A stretch of DNA of 64,000 nucleotides from Lepidostoma basale. Taxonomy: Eukaryota; Arthropoda; Insecta; Trichoptera; Lepidostomatidae. Made by a program: the position numbers and the translations under genes. Of the stretch, positions 10,876-22,800 are shown one piece after another (within the stretch, counting starts at the first letter, position 1; every line of letters starts with the position of its first letter). The notes beneath the pieces are model-generated. The model had not been told where the DNA came from. It worked only from the letters and a program-made list of their open reading frames with translations, and did no database searches. The stretch spans positions 1,116,001 through 1,180,000 of the forward strand of contig JAHDVF020000106.1 of the NCBI GenBank assembly GCA_022606425.2, given 5' to 3'.

Positions 10876-11199
10876 TTCATAATGAATGTATTTCTGCCCA
10901 TATTTTAGATTGCAAAATATATTGATATAAACATTGATTTATTGAATTTGAAAAATAACTGCTTACACCCAGATTTTCTGTTATTTGATTCTCTGGAGTA
11001 ATTAAAGCCTTTTTTGCTTTATTTTAGAAAATCTGGGAATTTCTATCTGCAGACGAAATCGACATCTCTTTTTGGAAAAGGAATCGCGGGAACAGTGTAT
11101 TCTTAATTTTAATTGTACCAACATATTGAAATAAAAGAACATTAAAGTATACATACATGTCAATATTGTTTTTCTATTATTTTATTTTAACCTTCCAAA

Positions 11200-11505
11200 C
11201 ATCTGTCACATTCAAATGTAACCTACCCAATCGTTAACCACCACAATTATCCTAACCACACCAAATATAATACAAGAAATACCCCAACCACGGTATACAC
11301 TTTACCTACTCCAACCATCCCAACCACCTCAACCATCTCGACCACCTCAACCACTTCAACCACCCCAACCACTTCAATCACCTTAACCACTTCAACCACC
11401 CCAACCACCGCAATCACCTAAACCATTTCAATCACTCTCACCGTTTCAACCACCCCAACGGCACAAACCGGTCAACAACTTAGTGATTGGGTAGGTTACA
11501 TTTTT
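11200..11505. repeat. Nine-base minisatellite enclosed by inverted ends
   Basis: A degenerate array of AACCACCTC-like 9-base units runs from about 11230 to 11470. The segments on each side, ATGTAACCTACCCAATC at about 11215 and its reverse complement GATTGGGTAGGTTACAT at 11483, are inverted repeats of about 17 bases. The array may be the interior of a small terminal-inverted-repeat element. It begins about 110 bases past the gene 1 stop codon. Confidence 0.6.
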
Positions 11506-11728
11506 TATAAAATTCACTAAGTTGGTCTCGTTGTAAAGTCCTTCCAGTTCCTGGTTATGATATTTTCACAGAGAGACCCACAAAATTTTCTCAACAACAT
11601 CATTTTAAGACCCAACACTCTGCAATATATATTGAATGTCCAAGAATTTACGCAAGATTTGAATTAAATAGAAAACACAGTTTTTAGTCTTCAGATTGTT
11701 TTTTTTTATGGAATCATAAAGTACATAG

Positions 11729-12253
11729 TATAGGGTTATTTATGAAATAACACATTGGGCAAATGGCTTCCACGGCTTTGCTGGCACATACGCACTCTTT
11801 TGTCGATAATTTTCATTACCGTTTTGCATAAATGTGTCTGAATTTCGTTGATGCATCGTTTAATTTCCTCCTGTAATACACGGATGGTTGAGGGCTTGTT
11901 TATATAGACCCTTGATTTCAAATAACCCTATAAAAATAAATCTAATGGTGTTAAATCACACGATCAAGGAGGTCAATTCTGATCACCAAAACGAGAGAGT
12001 ACAGACTAACGGATTTTCACCAGCACTCTCACACACTTCTTCGATATTGACATTTGAACGGCTTGTTTTTTGGACGACCAGTGAGTTTAGCGTCTCCGAC
12101 TGATCTAGTCTTCCTGAATTTTTCAATTAATCTCTTCATAGTTGACGAAGTTTTGTATGAAATTTTTGAACTGCGGCCGCCAAACTGAGATATTGTTCAA
12201 CGATGAAAACACGTTGTTGTATCGTGTAACGCTCCATTTTTACTAACCCTATA
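11729..12253 (-). mobile_element. Internally deleted mariner-type DNA transposon
   Basis: Ends TATAGGGTTA and TAACCCTATA are inverted repeats. The minus strand starts at 12237 with MERYTIQQRVFIVEQY, as in Tc1/mariner transposases of the DUF4817-containing type. The C-terminal part reads CDLTPLDLFL, a stop, GYLKSRVYINKPSTI (11935-11880) and ends near LPNVLFHK at 11740. The last catalytic acid falls within CDLTPLD. The middle with the first two acidic residues is deleted, and stops interrupt both halves, so it cannot move by itself. Confidence 0.7.
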
Positions 12254-12279
12254 CTTTCAGCTACCAAATTGTATTTTTT

Positions 12280-12530
12280 CAGTGTTGCCAACAATTTACT
12301 GCACAAAAGACGGCATATTCAAATCTTGCGTTAATTTTGGAACACCCTTTGGTCTCAGCAATGTCTTTCTTATTCAGTATTAATTCGGTTTTTCTTGTCG
12401 GTAAACGAGATTTAAGGTGTCTGTGGATTCCAAAATAACATTTATTTACCAAGTTTATTCTCCTTTTGATCTCAATACTAAAATTATTTTTGTTAGAGAC
12501 AACTGAGCAAATTCCACAATTGATCATGAT
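12280..12530 (-). mobile_element. LINE reverse transcriptase fragment
   Basis: The minus strand encodes IEIKRRINLVNKCYFGIHRH and LKSRLPTRKTELIL, matching the RI..AN.CYF.L...LKS.L.SR.TK..LY block that follows the palm domain in many RTE-type LINEs. Confidence 0.5.
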
Positions 12531-12716
12531 TCACAATTTGAATTTATGTTATTTCCTTTGAATACTCAGGAAAAATATATATACAAATGCTATGAGGTGA
12601 AATGTGCCTCTTCACCTCGGCTAGCGCAGAGAGCATTATCTTTTAATCTCCGGTTTTAATCCGTGAGATTCTTTTTGGATTACCATTCGACTAGGGACGG
12701 GTGTAAATATAAACGC

Positions 12717-13640
12717 AGGTTATAGGGGATACATGGAAGGTTATTAGCTATTTAAAATTATAACAATAATCTAGAGGCTAGGGATGTCATTTATACAATA
12801 TAACATAAAATGGACGGATGAAGAGGCTGTTTGAGGCGATTCCTCGATGGCGTGCTCATCAGGACATCGACCAGCGACGTCGTCCGTCGATATTGTCAGC
12901 GACGCTGACCAGTTGATGGCGGTTCACAAAATGCAAGTTAAGAGTCACCTGACAGTCACGAGGTTTCATAGGCTGGTGGTGCTGTACGGAGTGAAGAAGT
13001 GGTCCACGCAACATATAAGGTTCCCACCACCACCCGAGACTGTTATAGGACGCAGCGACGCCCTTTCGTCAGTCTCGCTGCACTATCTAGGCCTGTTCCT
13101 TGTCCATCCGGGACTTACGTTAATTTAATTTAGCCTTTTCTTGTCATCAATCAAAAGGGTGACAGACCACATTTAAACTATTCTTTTAACCTTATATATC
13201 TCCCGCGCGGCCTCACATCTCTTTATTATGAAATAAAGTGGTCCACGCAGTTCCGCATGGTGGTGTGGTCCTTGACTATCGGGTGGCAGCAAGATACGGA
13301 GACCTCGAACGCGATCACGTCGATGTCCGACAGAGCCATTGGAACTAATCGCAGACACGCGGACACATGACGCACATGTGGAAACAATGTGCGGTCTTCG
13401 ATATGCATAAATATATTATTAGTATTCTACCTGACGCGTACCTTCAGACGATATGATGGGAGAAAGGCTGAACCATTGCTGGTCCAGCCGGGTGGAAACG
13501 GATAAACGTTTCTACTACATCGTGGTGGTAACTAGAAGCCTGCCCACTTCACTCCAGTCCGCCTTGGGAGTAGGCCGCCATCTTGAGCTTCGCTTTGCCA
13601 GTGCCCAGTTACTTTGATTTTCTTATATATTCACGCTTTT
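12717..13640. repeat. Block of unassigned interspersed repeats
   Basis: Part of this block (about 12960-13165: ccgagactgttataggacgc, then a GTCCATCCGGGA region ending GACAGACCACATTTAAAC) recurs on the plus strand at 39965-40115. I see no coding frame of a known family. The rest, to 13640, is relatively GC-rich but unrecognised. Confidence 0.4.
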
Positions 13641-13654
13641 ATATATGGTAAATA

Positions 13655-13979
13655 CAGTAGAACGTCGTTTATCCGGACATCAGTTAACCGGAACGTCAAT
13701 TATCCAGACAAATGAAGCGCAAAAAAAGACGATAAAATCTTGTTAAAAATAAAATCTTTGATTATTTTTCCAGTACTGTAGATTTATGTAAGCCTTTTTA
13801 TGTACATGTACTATATTCATACTTTTTTTGCAGTAAAATTAGTAATTTCATAATAAATAAATGAGCCAAGGAAAAAAAAAAATTTTAAACACTATTTTTT
13901 TAAAGGAGTTAGCGCCTGATTGATTATTCGGAAAAATCGGTATCCGGAACACCTCCGGTCTCAATTAAACTCTCTACTG
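13655..13979. mobile_element. Tc1/pogo-type MITE
   Basis: Begins TA-CAGTAGAACGTCGTTTATCC and ends ...CTACTG-TA. The left inner sequence TTATCCGGACATCAGTTAACC is the same family as the copy at 19698-20800. TA duplications and a CAGTA terminus fit a non-autonomous Tc1/mariner/pogo element. No transposase frame remains. The right terminus is degraded. Confidence 0.65.
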
Positions 13980-14049
13980 TATGTTAATACTGTTAATACA
14001 TGAATCGCTATAACTTTTAAAAACTGTTATCGTGACATGTTTTTTTTTT

Positions 14050-14175
14050 ATTACCTCCATGGTGATTTGCGTATAATATTCCCATTCTATTAGAAGCATT
14101 TTGCAGGTCTCCAAATCCTTGTTTGACATCATTGGACGTTCTTCAAATTATATCAAAATCATTGGCATAAGCGAG
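14050..14175 (-). mobile_element. LINE RT palm fragment
   Basis: The minus strand encodes ALAYANDFDII and then QGFGDLQNASNRMGI, a decayed form of the ILAYADDIDII...F..LE.A...MGL block of LINE reverse transcriptases. Confidence 0.5.
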
Positions 14176-14394
14176 TGCTATTGAAACAGTGAATATTTAT
14201 TGCAGTTGTACTAATAAAAAAAATTTGAATCAACAACAAACGTATCGCGTTAATTTTCAAATATATTTTGCTGGAAAATATCCAGAGGTGAAATAAAAAC
14301 AGTAAAAAAATTCAAATATTTCCAAAATATTAAACAAATAATGAATTGTGCAATTTTACGAATATTCATTTTAGTCTTTTTAAGCATATTAACT

Positions 14395-14695
14395 TTATTA
14401 TTCGTCAAAAAACGGCACAGATTGTTTTATTTGCCGCGCTGCAGAACCAACCTGCCAATGATTATGCCTGTGGGTAGGGCAATCTTATTGCTTATTCGGG
14501 TCGCCTCGGAGGTCGACATATTTCGTAATAGTGTGAGTTGCCTCAGGGATGCAATATCAATGTTGTGATTGTTATCTCTGATGCCGTAGTAATTATGTAT
14601 TTTGCTATTTTTTTTAATGTTATTTTGTAATTTTGAGGTTGCTGACGACTTGGACGTATCTGTAATGTTTGTAATCTTTATAAATAAATAAAAGA
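14395..14695 (+). mobile_element. CR1-type LINE C-terminus and 3' UTR
   Basis: The plus strand encodes HRLFYLPRCRTNLPMIMPVG and then RAILLL...SCLRDAISML before a stop at 14566. The LFY.PRCRTNLP...PVGRAI...N signature also appears, decayed, at 26760, 32060 and 48260. Confidence 0.6.
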
Positions 14696-14699
14696 AATT

Positions 14700-15225
14700 C
14701 TGCAACACTAGCGTGAATGGTGAAAATGTGTTAACAAAATATAGAATAGTGGAGAGAGATATTGAAAGAATGGTTGGGACAGGCACAGAGTGAATGGTGT
14801 ACTTAAAAATATCATCGCAAACAAAAGCCTATCGAAAAGCTAAAATGGCAGTGCACAATGGTGTTCTTTTATCCACCCTTATGTATGGAAGCAAAGCATG
14901 GAACTGGTAATAAGAAAGATGAAAGTAGAATAAATTCAGTAGAAATGAGATCTCTTAGACGAGTGTATCTGAAAGTGTTGAATGAAAATATTATAAATGA
15001 ATGCGGTGCGAATGATGGTGTAATGAACATAATAATGAAAGGATCATTAAGATGATTTGGACACATTGAAAGAAAGAATGGTAAAAAAGTATATGTAAAC
15101 GATGTCAATAGAACTCGAAAAAGAGTAAGACCGAGAAAAACGTGGCACGAAATTTCAAATATTGAATGTCGGCCACGCGAGGAGTCAGAGAAATCGACAC
15201 GCATGCATGACACGTGTCCTGTTAT
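14700..15225 (+). mobile_element. RTE-like LINE relic lacking its 3' end
   Basis: Follows the family from the AACACTAGCGTGAATGGTGA block through MVF..LCMEAKHGTGNKKDES to the RACMTR block and then stops abruptly at about 15225, where an antisense LINE of another family begins. Several frameshifts. Confidence 0.6.
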
Positions 15226-15850
15226 TTCTCGGAGCCTGTTCATGGGATACAGATGTCCAACTTTGTCGCCATCTTTTAGGTGGTCTTCCTGCCGGTCGAT
15301 TTCCTGTTGGTACTTTATTTTACGGCTATATTGATCACTCTTTCAGAATATGCCTTTTCCACATGATCTCTCTAGAAGCGTCTTCTCAGTCTTCCCCATC
15401 GCACGACATCTTCCACATTGCAGATCTTTCTTATTTCAGAATATCTTATTCTGTCTCGGAGTGTCGTTCCCGCAAAGGATCGGAGAGTCTTAATTTCTGT
15501 GGTTCTTAGGAGCCTTTTTGTTCTGATGGTGTCAGCTCTCGTTTCTATTCCATATGTCATTATAGGACGTACGCATGTCTTGTAGATTCGAATTTTCCTC
15601 TCCTTTAGCATATTTTTATTTTTCCAAACAGCATTCGTCAAGCAACCAGCCACAACGGCGGCCCTGTTTGTTAGTTCACTTACTTCTCTGTAGAGGTCAC
15701 TCCTGCTTGATACATCAACACCTTTGTACTTGAAATGCATCACTTGTTCTATTATTTTATTGTCTAATGCAAGCTTGTATCGTACTGGTTGCCTTGATGT
15801 AACCATGCTCTTTGTCTTGTCTCTGGAGATTTTCCTGTTGAATCTTTAAG
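15226..15850 (-). mobile_element. RTE-type LINE fragment, second family
   Basis: Minus strand, 144 codons open: HFKYKGVDVSSRSDLYREVS, RPIMTYGIETRADT, TTEIKTLRSFAGTTLRDRIR, ICNVEDVVRWGRLRRRF. The copy at 27085-27480 shares these blocks and carries the 3' end with a GAA tail. Confidence 0.65.
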
Positions 15851-16089
15851 ATAATATGTGGAATAAAGGTAGTCGTGGTTGAAATTTTTGATTTCACTAT
15901 TTTTGAAGACAGCTTGAGCAATTCAATCGGTCGCCATTTTGTGAGAAATCAAAATAAAATAAAATCGACTACGTACAACGATAACTACGAGTATATATAC
16001 GAGTATTCATAGAAATTATGATGAATTTTTTTTTTCTTCAGAACATGAAGAGAATTTTATTTTGTTGACATCAGCAACGCTGATAACCT

Positions 16090-16485
16090 GGTATAAAAAA
16101 AACTGGTCCAAGTTAAAGCATAAAAATTGGAGAACCATCTTCAGGCGTTATCTAGCAATGTAAGATAATTGCGTAGCCTTTCGCATTGCATTAATAAAGA
16201 TTTTATGCTTAATGCTTACACCTAATCTTAATAGATGGCGCTAGTGTAGATTGAACAAAATATGTGAAGTGTTCCTCAGCATATTAGCATATATACATCT
16301 TTCGAAAATTTGTCAGACGTGGTGGTCGTAAGAAGGGCGGAATGGAGAACGTTGTATTACATAAAGCGATCGCTTAACCCAACAAATGACAGGTCATAAG
16401 TCCTGTAAACGCCTCGACCACCATATTCTGTTTCCAAAAAAACAATTTACATATTTGTCTCTGTTGAGATAAAATTAATCCTTAT
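16090..16485. repeat. Foldback family FB1, half element with 12-base target duplication
   Basis: The right half of FB1: GTCAGACGTGGTGGTCGTAA, AGCGATCGCTTAACCCAAC, GACAGGTCATAAGTCCTGT and the GAGATA..ATTAATCC end. CGCTGATAACCT flanks it at 16078-16089 and 16486-16497. A 12-base duplication is longer than expected for a DNA-transposon MITE. Confidence 0.65.
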
Positions 16486-16830
16486 CGCTGATAACCTTTT
16501 TGCTATATTTTTTCGGCTGTCACTGTGGCTATCTCCCTTAACAATTTTATATGTATGTAATGAATAAATACAAAAAAAATCGGCATGGAATGCACTATAG
16601 TATTTAAAATTAATTTATAAAGGAAAAATTGTTTCCCCTAATGTTTCACAAAACGAGTAAGATTCTGGAACGAATTATTCTCGTTATGAGAGATTCCGCT
16701 CTTATGAATTTATCAACAAATTTGTTTATTTTTTTAGTTCGCTACTGATCTTATACACACATTTATTCTACACGAGACGCAGTCAATGTCTAATGGTTTA
16801 TTTCTGAAACATAATTATTCATGTAATTCA

Positions 16831-16885
16831 TATAAAAGGAGATAAAAACAATAAGTGTTATCGACAACTGAGAGAAGACTGCATC
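16831..16885 (+). promoter_or_regulatory. Core promoter and leader of lipase gene 2
   Basis: TATAAAAG at 16831-16838, 55 bases before the ATG. The likely transcription start falls near 16860. No other ATG lies between. Confidence 0.5.
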
Positions 16886-19800
16886 ATGAAGGTTATTTCG
16901 GTGATATTTTTTGTGTGCACACTTGTAAGAGGATATGATTGTAAGTAAAAAAATGTATTTTCAACCACTCTTACCTTACCCTTACTACTCCGTTATTTTT
17001 TGATTTTGTTTGTCAGTCAACTCTTATTTAAATAATGTCAAAATGTTTTTATTGATAAGTAGTAACAAAAAATCGTTAAAATTCATGTGTAATGATTTAT
17101 TCTTCAAATAAAAAACAATTTACAAAAAACTTTATGAAATACTTATAGTTTTGCATAGTATGGTACTTTTTAAAACAATCTCTAGGTCTCACAAAACCAC
17201 ACTGTTTCCCGTCTTTCCCCTGGAATCTTTCTGTTACTGCACACAGTACAGTCTTTAGAACCTTTGTCCAGTTTCGCAATGAAGTGGGACTTGTACTCTT
17301 ATTGCTCCTCTGCATGACGTATCACGCAAAGTATGTGAATTTGCAAGGATTATTTTATAGTAAAACAAAAACGGAAAACAGTCAAAATCTTATTAAAACG
17401 TGAAATTAAATGTTTTTTTTTAACGAATAATCACAAGAAACAACGACACGTGTCAAGTTTTGCGCGCGAAAATACACCGCGCGCGCAAGTCTTATCTTGT
17501 GGGCCGCTAATCGACAACTGAGTTGTCGCGTACATATAGCGATGTCGGCTGGCATTCGACAAAGGAATGGTAAGGGTTAATACGAATGAAAATGTCTGTT
17601 CTTTAGAAGATGTAATTATATAACTAAAATTATATTAATAAAATACGTACGTTCTCATTCCTATTAGTTATTTAATATGAAGTTTTACATCATTGTTTAA
17701 GAAATAATGGAAAATTTTTATTTAATTAAATCAATTAACAAAAATAAAAAATGCCTACATCTACATGGTCTACGAGTATGTGAATAAAAATCTAATTCTT
17801 TTTGTTCAAAGGTGCCAGGGAAAGTCGGGTTGCAGATGTCATATTGAAATTCTATACTGGGTAAGTTAAAAATAAAGTCTTTAAATTATAAATGACAGTA
17901 AAATAAGTTCACACGTATAATTTCAACTATTAGTATACTGAGATTATTTTGATACTTAGTAAATCGACATTAATATGTAGTACATAATTTTTTTTCCCCT
18001 ATACAATCTAGCAAAAATATAATAATACTACCTTAAATTTTTGTCACCTTTCTTATTAATGTAATCTACTTCCTTTTATTGTTTATCGTCTTTAATTTAT
18101 TATGTTTCATCGTTTTTGATTCTATATTATGTGTAATTGTTCCTTCTCATTAATGTTTAATTATTATTATTATGATTATTATTATATTTTTCACCTTTAA
18201 CATTTTCTCTTATAAATAGTAACTAACCGTTCTTTTAAATGAAATAATTAGGTACCAACTCAGCTCCAGCAAGAACTAGAAAATTATATTAAATAAATTA
18301 TTCATGTTTACTAAGGAACAAATACACATAAAGGTTTAAAAAATCACGAAAATTTCACATTTGATATATTATTGTAACTCCTGATTATGTCAACATAGGT
18401 AGACGAAACAGTTGTCTCGTTAAATAAAAATACAATTGTGATACAAAAAACCTAATAATTTTTAATTTAACAGTTTATCATTCTAAAGTATCATAGTGTT
18501 TCGGCCAAAACAATGGATTATTCAATCGACATTATTACAATTATTAAAAGGAAACTTCTTATTGCATAGCATACATCCGTATGAGCATATTTTTTTGACA
18601 TTCAAATATTTTGTTTTAAAACCACTTCATTAGTTTTTTTTAAACTTCCGACCTGTTTTAGAATATGCAGAGCTTCATCAAGGAAATAAAACAAACAGTT
18701 TATTTTATTTTGTTACCTCGATAAAGCTCCATTTGTAGCGAAACCGATTGGGAATTAAAAAAAAGTAATGAAAATGGTGTTCAAACACTTAAGCATTTAA
18801 GTATTTAATTGATATTAATGTTTATTGCATGATAAATATATCAAGAAGCACGAATTTCAAAACCAATAAATTACCAAGAAATAACATCTCTTCTGTATTC
18901 GTCATCACTTTGTGATGTGGATTCTTATTAAAATAAATTATAGTCCATTGTTTTAACCGAAACACTATAATATGTACTTCAACATATTAAACAGTTAAAT
19001 TATAAAACTCTGTTTTTTGTGTAGAACACATTTATTTTTATTTTTCGGGACAGCTGTTTCGTTAACCTATGCTGACACCATCAGGTGTTACAATAATTAT
19101 ATCAACTGTTAAATTTTCGTAATTTTTCGAACCTTAATGTGTATTTGTTCCTTTGTCAATTTGAATAATTTCTAATAATTTGATGTTCGAATTACACTTT
19201 GTTTTAAATAAATATAACGGCACGTATTGTTAGAAAACTTTATTGCACTTTTCACAAAAATGTTTCAGTTATGACAAATAAAAAGTTCACTGTAAAAAAT
19301 AAAAAATAAAAAATTTCGTACACTGAAAAAGGTTATGTAATAACCGAAGCATGTCTGTGAAAAGTGTAAAAAAGTACTGTAAAAAATGCTGTTATATTTA
19401 TTCAAATATGTAAAAATATACATATTTACTTCTAATTAAAATAAGAGTACCTATGAACGGATTTAGAAAATGATGTTTTTGAATAAAGTGAAATTAATCT
19501 CAAAATTATACATGTCAAAAAATCGGTATGTTGAAATTCACTGTTTTTCAGATGATTTAAGCGATAAAAGAAAATATTTATAATTTCGTATATTTCGTAT
19601 ATGTTATTTCTTGTCAAATATTCGTAGTTATGAGCTAGTATCGCTATTGTATTATTAAAGTAAAAAAAAAATATGACATATAATATTCAATCATATACAG
19701 TAGAACACCGTTTTTCCGGACGTCAGTTAACCGGGACGTCAATTATCCGGACAAGCTGAAATGATGAAACGAAAAAAAAGACGAGGAAATCTTGTTAAAA

Positions 19801-22800
19801 AGAAAATCTTTTTTTATTATATATTTTTTTAACTGTAGAGTGATGTAATTCTTTTAATGTACATGAAATACTTACTGACTTGAATGTTACCCAATATTTG
19901 TAGACAAATACTGGATTTTACCCATTGCGGGTTATTCATTTTTAAGGATTAATCGGGTGGTGGTCTAGGGGATAGAACGCTTGGCTTCTGATCCAGGGGA
20001 CATGGGTTCGAGCCTGGACACGACCAGATTCCTTCTTCATAATAATGAGCTATTTTCTGCTCATATTGAAGATTGTAAAATAAATTCTAATATCATTGAT
20101 TGAAATCTTTGGTATTAGTCTTTTTAAAAAAAAAAAAGAAAAAAAAATTATCTCAATAGAGACGAAGATGTAAATTGTTTTTTGGAAACAGAATATGGTG
20201 GTCGGGGCGTTTATAGGACTTATTACCTGTCATTGGTTGGGTTAAGCGATCGCTTTATGTTAACAACATTCCCCATTCCGACCTTCTTATGACCACCACG
20301 TCTGAGAAATTTTTGGAAAATGTATATATGCTACTATGTTGGACAACACTTCACATTTTTTAGTTCAATCTACACTAGATGGCGCTAGTGTAGATTGAAC
20401 TAAAAATGTGAAGTGCAGCAGAGCATTCTAGCATATATACAACTTCCAAAAATTTGTCAGACGTGGTGGTCGTAAGAAGTGCGGAATGGGGAGTTTTGTT
20501 AACATAAAGCGATCGCTTAACCCAAACAATGACAGGTCATAAGTCCTGTAAACGCCTCGACAACCATATTCTGTTTCCAAAAAACAATTTATATTTTCAT
20601 CTCTATTGAGATACATTCAATACTTACTTACTTGTTTTTGCAGTAAAATTTGTAAATTCATAATCAATAAATAAGCCGAGGAAAAAAAATCGTTTTGCAA
20701 CTTATTTTACTGAAAGAATTAGCGCCTGTTTAATTATACGGAAAATCGGTTACCGGAACACCTCCGGTTAAAATTAGTCCGGATAATCGACGTTTTACTG
20801 TACAATACTTCTAAAATATAAATTATAATTTCAGTTCCACCATGACGGAATTTGTCGACATCTTTCTTCCCAATTCAACTTTACTCTTGGGCAATCCCAC
20901 TTTTAATCCCTCTGGACCTACAATATTTTACTTTCACGGCTATTCAGGAAGTCCAGACGCCCTAACAGCACAAGCGGTAGTATCGGCGTATCTTCAGACT
21001 TACCCTGGATATAATATTGTATCTGTAGACTGGTCTAACATGTCCAACGGTAATTACTTTACTGCTGCGTCAAACTCGAAACTGGTAAGTGAAAAATAAT
21101 TCATACGAAGTACTCATTTTACAATTTTACTGTACAATACTCATTTTACAATTTTACAAACCCACCTATTCAAAATCAACTGTTCTCCTTCTCCTATGTG
21201 TGAATGCGGTGCAAATGGCAATCTTCAACATTTAATTTTGTAGTTGGGCGGGAAAACTTTCTCAAAGAAATCATTAGTGTATTTTTCACATTTCCCATCA
21301 CCATAGAAGTATTATTGTCATCGCAATCAAAACTTGTAATCATATCATTAAATCATTTTCTCTCTGTTAATAATTTAAAATGATAGGAATTTCAATAATG
21401 TAATTAATCTATAAGTTAGTTTTCTCTATTCCTTTTTCACATAATTATTAAGAATATAATAAATATTTGCTTTAAGTACCTAATTGCAGCTAATTTAAAA
21501 AAAACGGTGGATGCGAGTAACATAAATCAAATAATCACAAAAGTCCGGATCGTCCATGTCAACAAGTGCACCATCTAAAATGAAAATTATGTGTTAAAAT
21601 ATTTTTATTTTGTTATTTTATTTTATTTTATATCATTGTATTTTATATGATTTGCTTAAGATTTATTTTGTGGATTTTGGACGATCGAAGTGTGCGTGGG
21701 AGATGCCTATTGGTGGCGATGAGGTTCGCAACCCATCACATCGCGTCTCCCGCGGGGCGAAAAGAGAAGGACGGAGTGCCGCATTGGTTAAAATGTGACA
21801 GTCCATTCTTTCTGCCTACCTAGTATCTACAAAAATAAATTTCTAAATGTACCTATATATTTTTTAAATGTTTTTTGATCGTATTGAACTAACTAACTAA
21901 GGCGTGCCTGGGGTCACCCAGTAAGGCAAGCCCGTCCGACTTTTTTGTGTAATATTAGTAGAGGTTCACGATAATGTATTTTTCCGGATTTAAATAGTTT
22001 GGTCTTTCTAAATTAATTTCTTGAATTAATTGATTTTAAATCCCATTTTAGGCGCCTTTTAAATCTATACAAAAATAATTGTGTGCGTCATGAAACTCGT
22101 GTTCTTGTATCATATAATGATTTATTTACAAATACAAGAAGAAATATAATTAATAAGAAGTAAGCTGTATATAGATAATCATTGAAATTTTGTTCACACC
22201 GAGACAAAAATTATAAATAAATGTTCCTAAAGAAATTACATAAGCTTTCTTTTCATAACATTTCTGCACATAACGTAAATGACAGATAACATTCCAAAAA
22301 TAGAAATGAAGTTCGTGACACATCGAATAGTAACATACTTTAGAGTGATAAAGCTCGGCTTCAAATCCATATATTTTTTTATTTAGATATCTTCTGGGAT
22401 ACTCGTACATATATGCACCTATCTATATGATTACAAGCACCAAAAATACATAAGTGCGACAAAGACCCTTATACATTTTGCAAGCCCAATATGAAGCCCA
22501 TCGAAAACATGAAACAAAACATGTGGACGTAGGCGATTTCGCGGGCACCTCACATACGGTACGTATGAGAGAAATAAAATACGGCGCGTACGAGTGGAAA
22601 AAAACATACACTTAGGTCATTTCTGCACATGTCAGCGAAGTCAATGGCAACGAAACGAATTAAATCGCTTGCACTCGCGCGAAAATTCAAAATATTATTT
22701 TATTCGTAGACGGCTCAAACGCGCAAAAAAACATCATTTTACTATAGATTTTTTAAGGCAAGCCTGGCTTTTCGGCTTATATGGAAGTATTGACACTGGA

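Larger units (their letters stand above)
3197..11106 (+). pseudogene. Lipase gene 1: secreted pancreatic-lipase/PLA1-family paralogue lacking exon 3
   Basis: Exons: 3197-3251 (signal peptide MRFLKFILLVCCLIKGIEG), 4876-4924 (RENNVADVIFRFYNG), 5472-5620 (HLVGHSLGG nucleophile elbow), 7123-7334 (TSLDPA, DVIHTDAG, QPGC), 9802-9961 (CSHGRSWRYWAES) and 11028-11106 (C-terminus ending GTVYS). All three triad residues, Ser, Asp and His, are encoded. The exon that in genes 2, 3 and 5 encodes the first strands and the HG oxyanion segment is absent from the 547 bases between 4924 and 5472. Exon 2 ends in phase 2 and exon 4 begins in phase 0, so direct joining shifts the frame. The donor after 5620 is GC rather than GT. 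A polyadenylation signal AATAAA lies at 11130. Promoter, other splice sites and other exons look sound, so the loss may be recent. A missed exon through assembly error is the alternative. Confidence 0.8.
19698..20800. mobile_element. Tc1/pogo-type MITE containing two levels of nested insertion
   Basis: TA at 19696-19697 and 20801-20802 flank ends CAGTAGAACACCG and the complement of CGACGTTTTACTG. The inverted ends extend about 37 bases with a shared TCCGGAC and TTAACCGG. The element is interrupted at 19883-20618 by an FB1 foldback, which itself holds a SINE at 19951-20147. The uninterrupted relative is at 13655-13979. Confidence 0.75.

Noticed and set aside
11230..11470. CRISPR-like array
   Set aside because: Units are 9 bases long, contiguous and degenerate with no spacers; the genome is eukaryotic.
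11902..11933. Internal terminal inverted repeat of the mariner-type element
   Set aside because: The TATAGGGTTATTTG word is coding sequence: it reads as L-stop-GYLKSR in frame with CDLTPLD, where the stop replaces a Trp.
19951..20030. Functional tRNA gene
   Set aside because: A and B boxes are good, but acceptor and anticodon stems do not pair well and the unit recurs with a common body and A-rich end, i.e. a SINE.
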